Positions 1 to 6,035 of a stretch of 6,035 bases of DNA are shown here, piece by piece. The translations under genes and the position numbers were made by a program. Below the pieces are notes generated by a model, which worked only from the letters and a program-made list of their open reading frames with translations, searched no databases and had not been told where the DNA came from. The DNA lies in the NCBI GenBank assembly GCA_955652025.1, contig CATPAO010000101.1, positions 1 to 6,035 of the forward strand. Reading direction: 5' to 3'. Positions within the stretch are counted from its first letter, which is position 1. Each line of letters starts with the position of its first letter. This DNA comes from Casimicrobiaceae bacterium (GTDB lineage Bacteria; Pseudomonadota; Gammaproteobacteria; Burkholderiales; Casimicrobiaceae).

Positions 1-1891
1 GCAGCGAATCGATCTCGACTTCCGTGTCGGACACCGATGCGAGCATGCCGAGGTCGTGCATCCAGATCGGCGCGCGCCCGTCCGGCGTGATGCGATGCGG
101 CCGTTCGTCCAGCACCTTCATCCCCATCCGCTCGAGCATCGGCAGGCTGTCGGACAGCGTCACCGGGCCGCCCAGGCGGAACAGCTTGAAGCGCAACCCA
201 TTGGGCGCAGCCTCGAGCGGCCGATAGAGCGACATGCCGAGCGGCTCGGCGTCGGTCAATGTGTCCATCATTTCGATGTCGGGCACCGCGGCACGCGCCG
301 TGAAATCCTCGCGGTAGCCGGCAGGGAACGCACCACCGAATTGCCGGAACAGCGTATTGGCGCGCGCCTCGCCCTGCGTTTCGGTGAGCGCCCGCTTCAA
401 GTCGTCGTCCCAGCGTCGCGCAGCCGCGGCGAGCTGCGCCTCGAGCGCCCGCACGTCGTACTCGGGAATATGTCCAGGCGACGTCCGCACGGTGATCATC
501 ACCCGCGCCAGCAGTGATTCCGACAGGTGGACGTTGAAATCGGAGCTGGTGCCGTTGAATCCCTGCATCAGGATGGCCTGCCACTTCTGGCGCACTTCCG
601 TAGTGTAGTTTTCGCGCGGCGCGTAGATGAGGCACGTAACAAAGCGCTCGAACGGATCGCGCCGGACGAACAAGCGGAACCGTTGGCGGTCGCCCAGATG
701 CAGGATGCCGGTCGTTGTGAGTAACAGCTCCTCCTCGGACGTTTGAAACAGCTCGTCGCGCGGATAGTTGTCGAGAATGTTGATCAGCTTTTTTTCCGCG
801 TGGCCGCCGGGTGGCAAATGCGCACGGCGTATCACGTTGGACGTCTTGTGCCGCAACAGAGGAATGTCGGCCGGGTTCGCGCTGTACGCGGTGTGCGTGA
901 AGAGCCCGAGGAAGCGATGCTCGCCGCAGACCTCGCCCTTCGCGTCGAAGCGCTTGACTGCGATGTAGTCGAGGTATCCCGGCCGATGCACGGTCGAGCG
1001 CGACGTCGACTTGGTGATGATCAGGAGCTCGGGCCGGCGCGCGTAAGCCCTGACTTCCGGCGGCAATGCCGCGAAGCTCGTCGCGACGTCCTTGCTTTGC
1101 GTTTCGCGCAGGATACCGAGGCTCGAGCCCGGAACGACCTTCAGCGCATCCTCGCCTTCGATCTTCACCAGGTCGTGGCAGCGATAGCCGAGCAGCGTGA
1201 AGTGATTTTCGGCGAGCCAATTAAGGAACGCGATGCCTTCGGAAAGCTCGTCGGGGGGAAGCGGCGGCGGCGAATGCTCGACGTCGGCGGCGATCGTTCG
1301 CACCATTTCCTGCATCGCCTTCCAGTCGGTCACCGCGGCGCGCACGTCGTCCAGCACGCGATCGATGTCGGCGGCCAACGCTTTCAGCGCGGCCGCATCG
1401 GTGGTGCGATCGATCTCGACATGGATGAACGATTCCAACCGGCGCGTCTTCGAATCGTCGGCACCGAGTCCAGTCAGCGTGCCGTCGGCCGCGCGCTCGA
1501 CGCTCAGGATCGGATGAATGATCAGGTGCAGCGTCAGCCCGTGCCGATTGACTTCCATCGCCACCGAGTCGACAAGGAATGGCATGTCGTCGTTGACGAT
1601 CTCGATGATCGTGTGCGTCGACTGCCAGCCATGCTCCTCGAGCGTCGGGTTGAACACGCGGACACGGACGCGGCCAGCATCGCGCGTTCGCGCGAAGTTC
1701 CAATGCGAAAGCGCCGCGCCGTAAAGGTCGGTCGGCTGCCGCTCCAAAAGATCCTCGGGATCGACCTGACCGTAATAGCGCGCGACGAACGCCTGCAGCG
1801 TGGCGCGAAGCTCGGGCGCGACCTTGGCGGCGACGAGCTGGGAGATCTCGTCCCTGAGTTGTGTCCGGACCTTATCCGTGGTGTCGTTCAT
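1..1891 (-). CDS. gdhB: NAD-specific glutamate dehydrogenase, large (~180 kDa) type; N-terminal part, 3' end beyond the window
   Basis: The enzyme oxidatively deaminates L-glutamate to 2-oxoglutarate and ammonium with NAD+ in the cytoplasm, usually in glutamate and amino-acid catabolism. The ATG at 1891-1889 opens a frame of 630 uninterrupted codons that runs off the left edge. The family is about 1600 residues, so only the N-terminal regulatory region is visible and the Rossmann/catalytic domain is missing. The family hallmark is clear at residues 96-130 (EIVNDDMPFLVDSV, then a conserved NRHGLTLHLIIHP) in the first ACT-like segment, about 75-160. PRDELFQ at 376-382 and the following RFRLFVRRDPFERF segment (about 404-417) match the second conserved region. 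A third ACT-like stretch covers about 564-610. The start is supported by GGAGG four bases upstream and by a promoter in the gap behind it. It lies 98 bp after the ATPase gene on the same strand, with no obvious metabolic link to that operon. I saw no frameshift. Recognition is from memory of the family; the symbol follows Pseudomonas usage. Confidence 0.93.
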   Translation of the reverse strand, partial: MNDTTDKVRTQLRDEISQLVAAKVAPELRATLQAFVARYYGQVDPEDLLERQPTDLYGAALSHWNFARTRDAGRVRVRVFNPTLEEHGWQSTHTIIEIVNDDMPFLVDSVAMEVNRHGLTLHLIIHPILSVERAADGTLTGLGADDSKTRRLESFIHVEIDRTTDAAALKALAADIDRVLDDVRAAVTDWKAMQEMVRTIAADVEHSPPPLPPDELSEGIAFLNWLAENHFTLLGYRCHDLVKIEGEDALKVVPGSSLGILRETQSKDVATSFAALPPEVRAYARRPELLIITKSTSRSTVHRPGYLDYIAVKRFDAKGEVCGEHRFLGLFTHTAYSANPADIPLLRHKTSNVIRRAHLPPGGHAEKKLINILDNYPRDELFQTSEEELLLTTTGILHLGDRQRFRLFVRRDPFERFVTCLIYAPRENYTTEVRQKWQAILMQGFNGTSSDFNVHLSESLLARVMITVRTSPGHIPEYDVRALEAQLAAAARRWDDDLKRALTETQGEARANTLFRQFGGAFPAGYREDFTARAAVPDIEMMDTLTDAEPLGMSLYRPLEAAPNGLRFKLFRLGGPVTLSDSLPMLERMGMKVLDERPHRITPDGRAPIWMHDLGMLASVSDTEVEIDSL

Positions 1892-1895
1892 GAAT

Positions 1896-1900
1896 CCTCC
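1896..1900 (-). promoter_or_regulatory. Shine-Dalgarno site of the glutamate dehydrogenase gene
   Basis: On the minus strand GGAGG is followed by four bases (ATTC) and then ATG at 1891. It is the strongest ribosome binding site in the window and fixes the start of the glutamate dehydrogenase. The four genes upstream have weak sites or rely on overlaps. Confidence 0.8.
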
Positions 1901-1930
1901 ACGCCGAATCGGCGCCGGATGCGCGCCATG

Positions 1931-1964
1931 CCAGCGTCGTTCCCGCGAAGGCGGGAATCCAGCG
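1931..1964. repeat. REP-like inverted repeat with flanking CCAGCG direct repeats
   Basis: A perfect 7-bp inverted repeat has arms TTCCCGC at 1940-1946 and GCGGGAA at 1951-1957, around a 4-base loop. CCAGCG occurs directly on both sides, at 1931-1936 and 1959-1964. From general knowledge, the TTCCCGC...GCGGGAATCCAG core resembles a short palindromic element scattered between genes in many proteobacteria. It lies 33 bases after the ATPase stop, but no T-run follows on the minus strand, so it is not a standard intrinsic terminator. If the promoter at 1973-2001 is used, the hairpin would be in the 5' leader of the glutamate dehydrogenase mRNA. Genome copy number cannot be judged from one copy. 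Confidence 0.65.
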
Positions 1965-1972
1965 CCGCCCGC

Positions 1973-2001
1973 ATTATCCGACTGCGATTTTACGCTCCCA
2001 A
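1973..2001 (-). promoter_or_regulatory. Putative sigma70-type promoter for the glutamate dehydrogenase gene
   Basis: On the minus strand a -35 box TTGGGA (2001-1996, four of six matches to TTGACA) and a -10 box GATAAT (1978-1973, five of six matches to TATAAT) are separated by exactly 17 bases. The -35 box is inside the last codons of the ATPase gene and that gene's TAA stop is in the spacer. A start site near 1966 would give a leader of about 75 bases containing the hairpin at 1940-1957 and the GGAGG site. Prediction by motif match only. Confidence 0.6.
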
Positions 2002-2637
2002 GACGATTGCACGCCCCGCGGCCGCTTCGGCGTCGGCGGCATCGTGCGTCACCAGCAGGATCGGCAAGCCGCGCTCCGCGGCGTGGTCGAACACGAAGCG
2101 GCGGAAATCGTGGCGCAACTGCGTGTCGAGCCTGTTGAACGGCTCGTCCAGCAGAAGCACGCGCGGCGCGGCGAGCAGCGTTCGCATCATGGCGATGCGC
2201 GCGCGCTGGCCGCCGGAGAGCGTCGCCGGGTCGCGGTCCGCGAAGCCGGTCAGTTCGGCCTCGGCGAGCGCTTGCGCGACCGCGGTGCGACGTTTTTCGC
2301 GTCCCCGCAGCGCGAGCGGCAGCGCGAATGCGAGATTGTCGCCGACCGACAGATGCGGAAACAACAGATCGTCCTGGAACAGAATGCCGACGCGGCGCCG
2401 CTCCGGTGCGAGGTCCGTCACGTCGACGCCATCGATCGCGACGCGGCCCGACGCCGTGAACACGGGATCGATCGTGCCGGCGATGAACGCCAGCAACGTC
2501 GACTTGCCGCATCCGCTCGGCCCCATCACCGTCACTCGCTCGCCGGGCGTGATCGCGAGATCGAACGACGAAATCAACGCGTGCGCGCCGATCGCGATCG
2601 TGACATCAGTCAGTCGGAGCTGGCAGAGGCCCCTCAT
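1990..2637 (-). CDS. ynjD: ABC transporter ATPase, YnjD-like
   Basis: This is the 215-residue cytoplasmic ATPase that would power the importer formed with the two genes before it. All nucleotide-binding motifs are intact: Walker A GPSGCGKST at 39-47, Q-loop Gln88 in GILFQDD, signature LSGGQ at 140-144, Walker B VLLLDEP at 160-166, D-loop near LD at 170-171, and switch His198 in VTHD. It ends shortly after the H-loop and has no C-terminal TOBE/regulatory domain, unlike MalK, FbpC or PotA types. That fits the short YnjD (about 217 residues in E. coli) and ThiQ-like ATPases. The ATG start overlaps the permease stop by four bases (ATGA), and the site in front is weak, which suggests translation coupled to the permease. 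The frame stays open far upstream, but that part has no ABC features and runs through the permease gene in another frame, so this ATG is chosen. The ABC ATPase call is certain. The YnjD subfamily rests on gene order, size and sequence resemblance recalled from memory. Confidence 0.9.
   Translation of the reverse strand: MRGLCQLRLTDVTIAIGAHALISSFDLAITPGERVTVMGPSGCGKSTLLAFIAGTIDPVFTASGRVAIDGVDVTDLAPERRRVGILFQDDLLFPHLSVGDNLAFALPLALRGREKRRTAVAQALAEAELTGFADRDPATLSGGQRARIAMMRTLLAAPRVLLLDEPFNRLDTQLRHDFRRFVFDHAAERGLPILLVTHDAADAEAAAGRAIVLGA
2634..2637 (-). other. ATGA stop/start overlap between permease and ATPase genes
   Basis: The permease stop TGA and the ATPase start ATG share bases in ATGA. With no good Shine-Dalgarno sequence just upstream, this is the usual arrangement for re-initiation by the same ribosomes and helps keep subunit amounts in step. 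Confidence 0.75.
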
Positions 2638-4355
2638 GGCGGGTCGCGCCGCGGCGCGAATCGTCGAGCGGAAACGACGACCGCCAACGCATAGACGATC
2701 GTAGGCAGCAGCGCCTGCAACAGCGCATACGTCCCGATGACGCGACGATCGGCACCCGCGGACAGCGTCACGGCGTCGGTGGTGAGCGTCGCCACGCGAC
2801 CGTTGCCGGCAAATAGCGTCGGCAAATACTGGCCGACACTGACCGCAAACGCGACGGCGCACGCGATCAGCCCCGGTCCGCGCAATAGCGGCACCTTCAG
2901 CCGCAAAAACACCCGCAACGGTGCGGCGCCAAGACTGGCGGCCGTGCGCGCATAGCGCGGATCGAGTGCACGCCACGGATCGGCGAGCGACAGAAACAGA
3001 TAAGGCAGCACGAAGATCAGATGCGCCCACACGACGGCCGCAAGCATGCCGTCGAGGCCCACCCGAACCAGCAGCACCTGCGCCCCGAACAGGAACGCAA
3101 CTTGTGGAACCAGCAGCGGCAGGTAAAGGATCCACAGCGACCGGATCCCGGCGGGACGGTGCGTCCGCGTCTCGTTTTCGAGACAGCCCACCACCAATAC
3201 GAGCGCGATCAGCGTGGCGCCGAGCGCGAGCGTCAACGTCGTGGCGATCGGACGGGCGAGGCCGGCGACTCCCCGCAGCCAGTTCGCCGTCGTCCACGCC
3301 TCCGGTAACGCCGACGGGAAACGCCACTGTGCGGCGAACGACCAGACGGCCATGCCGACGATCGCCATCGCGCTCGCGACGTACGCGACGAAGGTGAGCG
3401 CAAAGGCGATCCGTGCGAGCGTCGACACGGCGCCGGCGCGCGTTCCGCGCGCGATCCATCGGCGGCCGGCGCGGACCGCGATCCGCTCGGCGGCCGACCA
3501 GCTCGCGATCGCCATGACGACGATGAGCAGTTGCAGCAGCGCGGCGGCGGCCGCGGGAAAGTAGAACCGAATATCGGCGTCCGCGAACCAGCGGACCGCG
3601 AGCACGGCGAGCGGCGGCGGATTGCCCGGACCGACGATCAACGCCACGTCGACCACCGACAGCGAAAACGCGAGCACCGCGAAGATCGGCAGGCGGATCT
3701 GCGGATAGACCTGCGGCAGCACGACCTTGAGCCACGCTTCGACCCGGCCGTAGCCCAACGTGCGCGCGATCGTGAGGTGCTGCGCCGACGGCACCTGGTG
3801 GAGCGCGCCGATGATCATCAACACGAGATACGGTACTTCTTTCGCGACAAGGCACAGCACGAGCGGCCACCCCGACGCATGGCCGATGGTCGCGACGTCG
3901 GGCGGCAGCGCCCACCCGGTGAGCCACGGTGAAATGGCGCGCGCGATCCAACCCGACGGCGCGATCAGAAATGCGATGCCGATCGCGATCGCGGCGTGCG
4001 GCGTCGACAGGATCGGCGCGAGCAGGCGGCCGATGCGTTGCGTCCACGCCCGGCCGTGCGCGACGGCGCAGTATCCTACGGCGAGCGCGATCGAGAGTAC
4101 GGTGGCGGCGAGCCCGGTGATCAGCGTCGTCTCGAGACTCGTCGCAATGCCGGCGTATGAGAAGAGTCGCCGCCACGGATCGAACGTGAATCGATCGCCG
4201 CCGATCGCGGGCAGATAACCGAACGCCGGAAGCATCGTGCCGATCAATCCCGCGCCGATCGGCAGCAGGAACGCCGCGACGGTCAGCGCGGGAAAGGCAC
4301 GGAGCGCGCTGCTCTGTCCGCGCTGCGCGGTCACCTCGTGTATCGCCGCTCCCAT
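2634..4355 (-). CDS. ynjC: ABC transporter permease with two fused membrane domains, YnjC-like
   Basis: This inner-membrane channel subunit carries two BPD_transp_1-type domains in one 573-residue chain, as in YnjC, ThiP and FbpB-type permeases. About twelve hydrophobic segments can be picked out, near residues 22-45, 71-98, 111-133, 163-183, 221-245, 262-284, 311-340, 367-391, 406-430, 435-459, 495-515 and 539-561. Each half has the cytoplasmic EAA-type coupling loop that contacts the ATPase: about 191-222 (core ARTLGYGRVEAWLKVVLPQ) and about 465-497 (core ARTAASLGAAPLRVFLRLKV). The ATG at 4355 overlaps the binding-protein gene by 25 bases. A GTG at 4334, whose GTGA overlaps that gene's stop, is an equally reasonable start and would give 566 residues; neither has a strong Shine-Dalgarno site. 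The frame remains open for another 1.1 kb upstream, but there it encodes Arg-rich sequence antiparallel in character to nothing known and overlaps the binding-protein gene, so it is not a fusion. E. coli YnjC is about 511 residues. Confidence 0.9.
   Translation of the reverse strand: MGAAIHEVTAQRGQSSALRAFPALTVAAFLLPIGAGLIGTMLPAFGYLPAIGGDRFTFDPWRRLFSYAGIATSLETTLITGLAATVLSIALAVGYCAVAHGRAWTQRIGRLLAPILSTPHAAIAIGIAFLIAPSGWIARAISPWLTGWALPPDVATIGHASGWPLVLCLVAKEVPYLVLMIIGALHQVPSAQHLTIARTLGYGRVEAWLKVVLPQVYPQIRLPIFAVLAFSLSVVDVALIVGPGNPPPLAVLAVRWFADADIRFYFPAAAAALLQLLIVVMAIASWSAAERIAVRAGRRWIARGTRAGAVSTLARIAFALTFVAYVASAMAIVGMAVWSFAAQWRFPSALPEAWTTANWLRGVAGLARPIATTLTLALGATLIALVLVVGCLENETRTHRPAGIRSLWILYLPLLVPQVAFLFGAQVLLVRVGLDGMLAAVVWAHLIFVLPYLFLSLADPWRALDPRYARTAASLGAAPLRVFLRLKVPLLRGPGLIACAVAFAVSVGQYLPTLFAGNGRVATLTTDAVTLSAGADRRVIGTYALLQALLPTIVYALAVVVSARRFAPRRDPP
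4331..4355 (-). other. Gene overlap between binding protein and permease; two candidate permease starts
   Basis: The binding-protein stop TGA is at 4333-4331. The permease frame contains ATG at 4355-4353 and GTG at 4334-4332, the latter forming a GTGA overlap with the stop. Either choice overlaps the two genes, so the permease is probably translated by coupling. The sequence alone does not settle which start is used. Confidence 0.6.
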
Positions 4356-5527
4356 TCCGCGGCGATACGCGTCATCCACGACGGATGCGGTTCGGGCAAC
4401 GTCGCGCGCAAGTCTGCGTTGGCCGGAAGCGCCGGATGGCGCGGCAACGCGTCGAACGCTTGGCGGTCGGCCGATGTGAGCTTCGAGAGATCGAGCACGG
4501 TGAAATTGCCCATTTGCCGGTAGTCCTGTGCCCGCGCCTGGGCCGTCGGCTCGAGCAGGAAATTCGCGACGACCATCGCGCCTTCCTTGTTCGCCGCGTT
4601 GTACGGTATCGCGACAAAGCTGGTGTTGCCGATCATACCGCGGTCGAACACGACGGTGCGCACCGATTCCGGCAGCTGCCCGGACGATTGCGCGACCGCC
4701 GCTTCGGCCGGATTGAACGACACCATCAGGTCGATCTCGCCGTCGTTCAGCAATTGCCGCTGCGCCGGGCCGTTTTCCGGAAACTGCTCGCCGCGACGCC
4801 ACAGGAGCGGTCGCAGCGCGTCGTACCACATCCATAGCGGCGCGGTCGCTGCGGCGAAATCGGCGTCGGTCGCCGGTCGCTGCAATACCTCGGCGTCGGG
4901 CGCCAATTCGTAGAGCGCCTGCTTCAAGTAGGTCGCGCCGAGGAAATTGCGGACCGCAGGGTGCGTCGTGCGGCTCGGGTGCCGCTTCGCCCAGGCAAGC
5001 AATTGCGGCACCGAACGCGGCGCGTCGGCAACGCGCTTGCTGTCGTAGACGAAAACGATCTGTGCGCGTCGCCACGGCGATTCGAATCCCTCGACGGGAA
5101 CGGTAAAGTCGACGACGTTCGAGCGCACGCTCGTCGTGTCGACCAGGGCGAAATTCGGGAGCTTCGCGGTAAAGGGTCCGAACAGCAGCTTCTGTTCCTT
5201 GAGGGCGAGAAAATTCGGCCCATTGATCCAGATCAGGTCGACGGTCCCACCGCGGTCGCGACCGGCCGACTTTTCCGCGACGACGCGCGTCACCGCCTCG
5301 GCCGTGTCCTTGAGCTTGACGTGATTGATCGCGACGCCGTAGCGCCGCGCGACTTCCGCGCCGACCCACGCGATGAACGCATTGGTCTTTTCGTCGCCGG
5401 CCCACGCGTTGAAGTTGACGGTTTGCCCGCGGGCTTTCGCGACGATGCCGTCCCATTCGGCCGCTTCCGCGCGCGCGCCCAGAGCGAACAGCGCAGCGGC
5501 GAACGCGAGGATGCGGCGCAACGTCAT
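4331..5527 (-). CDS. ynjB: Periplasmic substrate-binding protein of ABC importer, YnjB-like
   Basis: This 398-residue protein would bind the transported solute in the periplasm and deliver it to the YnjC-like permease. It begins with a signal peptide: basic MTLRR, a hydrophobic core at about 6-17, and AxA sites at 18-20 and 20-22, so cleavage is likely after residue 20 or 23. There is no lipobox cysteine and the whole protein lacks cysteine, so it should be soluble rather than a lipoprotein. Motifs recalled from E. coli YnjB (about 388 residues) are visible: GQTVNFNAWAGDEKTNAF at 34-51, HVKLKD at 69-74, GGTVDLIWINGPNFLALKE at 93-111, ESPW at 149-152, and a late GEIDLMVSFNPAEA at 263-276. The overall class is the ThiB/iron/polyamine-type binding proteins (SBP_bac_6-like). 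The start is one base after the radical SAM stop, with only a weak GGA site. The ligand of this family is not established, and nothing in the sequence decides it. Confidence 0.88.
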   Translation of the reverse strand: MTLRRILAFAAALFALGARAEAAEWDGIVAKARGQTVNFNAWAGDEKTNAFIAWVGAEVARRYGVAINHVKLKDTAEAVTRVVAEKSAGRDRGGTVDLIWINGPNFLALKEQKLLFGPFTAKLPNFALVDTTSVRSNVVDFTVPVEGFESPWRRAQIVFVYDSKRVADAPRSVPQLLAWAKRHPSRTTHPAVRNFLGATYLKQALYELAPDAEVLQRPATDADFAAATAPLWMWYDALRPLLWRRGEQFPENGPAQRQLLNDGEIDLMVSFNPAEAAVAQSSGQLPESVRTVVFDRGMIGNTSFVAIPYNAANKEGAMVVANFLLEPTAQARAQDYRQMGNFTVLDLSKLTSADRQAFDALPRHPALPANADLRATLPEPHPSWMTRIAAEWERRYTR

Positions 5528-5528
5528 G

Positions 5529-6035
5529 TCAGTCCGCGGCGGGAACGAGCGAGACGACGCTGCGGGTGTCGTGCGCGGCCGGCAGTCCTCGTGCGGCGCG
5601 GCGGCGCCGCCGTGCTTCGTCGAGCACCGGTCCCAGAATCTGTTCGTGAAACCGATCGCAGCCGATGCACAGGTTCTGATAGGGCTTCCCCGACGGCGTC
5701 ATCGTGCGCGAGGCTTCGACGAATTTGGCTTCGGACCAGCCGTGCGCGAGCCCCATGCGTTCCGGATGGCCCATCGTGATCGCCTCGTAGGCCGGAAGGC
5801 CGGTCAGCGAGTCCAGAATGTCGATCAGGCCCTCCTCCACGAGGTTGCCGATCGGCAGCTTCGTCTTGATGCAGCAGGGGTACACGCTCCCATCGGGCTC
5901 GACCGAAACTTCCGATCCGTTGTATGGGTGACGAAGGAAGTTGAGTCCGCCGGACCAGCGGTTGCAAAAATTGTCGGCGAGCGTCGCCGTCGACAGCTCG
6001 TTTCGCCATGCGCGTCCGCGCGGCCACAGCTTGCC
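5529..6035 (-). CDS. Radical SAM protein, C-terminal part with SPASM/Twitch-like iron-sulfur domain; 5' end beyond the window
   Basis: The last 168 residues of a protein run in from the right edge and end with TGA at 5531-5529. Numbering from the first visible codon, the cysteine layout is C24 (DNFCNRW), a Gly-x4-Cys ending in a doublet (DGSVYPCC, C54 and C55), and CIGC (C123, C126). The sequence after the doublet, KLPIGNL with acidic and hydrophobic residues, is typical of SPASM/Twitch tails of radical SAM enzymes, where these cysteines bind an auxiliary [4Fe-4S] cluster. The second cysteine set of a full SPASM domain is absent after CIGC (His130 follows), so one auxiliary cluster is likely. 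The CxxxCxxC motif of the radical SAM barrel must be off the edge and was not seen. A very basic run (R142-R146) precedes a low-conservation tail. It is probably cytoplasmic. The next gene starts one base after its stop, which implies cotranscription with the transporter. Substrate and exact subfamily are not recognised. A shorter start inside (GTG at 5885) would cut through the domain and is not credible. Confidence 0.8.
   Translation of the reverse strand, partial: GKLWPRGRAWRNELSTATLADNFCNRWSGGLNFLRHPYNGSEVSVEPDGSVYPCCIKTKLPIGNLVEEGLIDILDSLTGLPAYEAITMGHPERMGLAHGWSEAKFVEASRTMTPSGKPYQNLCIGCDRFHEQILGPVLDEARRRRRAARGLPAAHDTRSVVSLVPAAD

Noticed and set aside
1940..1957. Rho-independent terminator for the transporter operon
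   Set aside because: The stem is only 7 bp and no T-run follows on the minus strand, so it was kept as a repeat/hairpin rather than a terminator.
743..2704. 653-codon open frame on the plus strand
   Set aside because: It runs antisense across the gdhB N-terminus, the intergenic repeat and most of the ATPase gene. The translation is Arg/Ala-rich without recognisable domains. Long antisense frames are expected in GC-rich coding DNA because stop codons are rare in some phases.
3531..3560. Short GCGGC-rich tandem-like stretch near 3540-3555
   Set aside because: It encodes the alanine run AAAAA within a permease membrane segment (about residues 268-272), so codon use explains it.
1990..4176. 728-codon minus-strand frame suggesting an ATPase with a long N-terminal domain
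   Set aside because: The part before 2637 overlaps the permease in another phase and has Arg-rich low-information sequence. The ATGA overlap and the normal ATPase start motif place the true start at 2637.
2634..5456. 940-codon minus-strand frame suggesting a binding protein-permease fusion
   Set aside because: Upstream of 4355 the frame is out of phase with the clear YnjB-like gene and encodes Arg-rich sequence without signal peptide or binding-protein motifs. Only the portion from 4355 is the permease.
4961..5779. 272-codon plus-strand frame over the binding protein and radical SAM genes
   Set aside because: Antisense shadow of two well-supported genes, Arg/Asp-rich, with no recognisable motif and no ribosome binding site noticed.

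Overview
The window is GC-rich (roughly two thirds G+C by eye). All of its real genes lie on the minus strand, so transcription runs from the right edge to the left. The gene content (a very large NAD-dependent glutamate dehydrogenase and a YnjBCD-type ABC transporter), the frequent CGATCG words and an intergenic inverted repeat of the TTCCCGC...GCGGGAA type suggest a proteobacterium. A high-GC betaproteobacterium such as a Burkholderiales member fits best, but no rRNA or other firm marker is present, so this placement is tentative.

In transcription order, the window opens at 6035 with the C-terminal 168 residues of a radical SAM protein that carries a SPASM/Twitch-like auxiliary iron-sulfur domain. 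One base after its stop codon comes a periplasmic binding protein (ynjB-like, 5527-4331). A double-domain inner-membrane permease overlaps its end (ynjC-like, 4355-2634), and a short ABC ATPase overlaps the end of the permease by four bases (ynjD-like, 2637-1990). These four genes have essentially no spacing and look like one translationally coupled operon. Its promoter and first gene(s) are off the right edge.

A 98-bp gap (1892-1989) follows. It holds most of a good sigma70-type promoter whose -35 box lies inside the end of the ATPase gene, a 7-bp-stem inverted repeat with direct CCAGCG copies on both sides, and a strong Shine-Dalgarno sequence. These lead into the N-terminal 630 residues of the ~1600-residue NAD-glutamate dehydrogenase, whose catalytic part lies beyond position 1.

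Working model: the transporter takes up a small molecule or ion that is still unassigned in this family. The radical SAM enzyme cotranscribed with it may make, modify or use that compound. The glutamate dehydrogenase (glutamate to 2-oxoglutarate and ammonium) appears to have its own promoter and is probably functionally separate. The radical SAM-YnjBCD pairing is the most interesting item here. I saw no RNA genes, CRISPR arrays, insertion sequences or broken genes.
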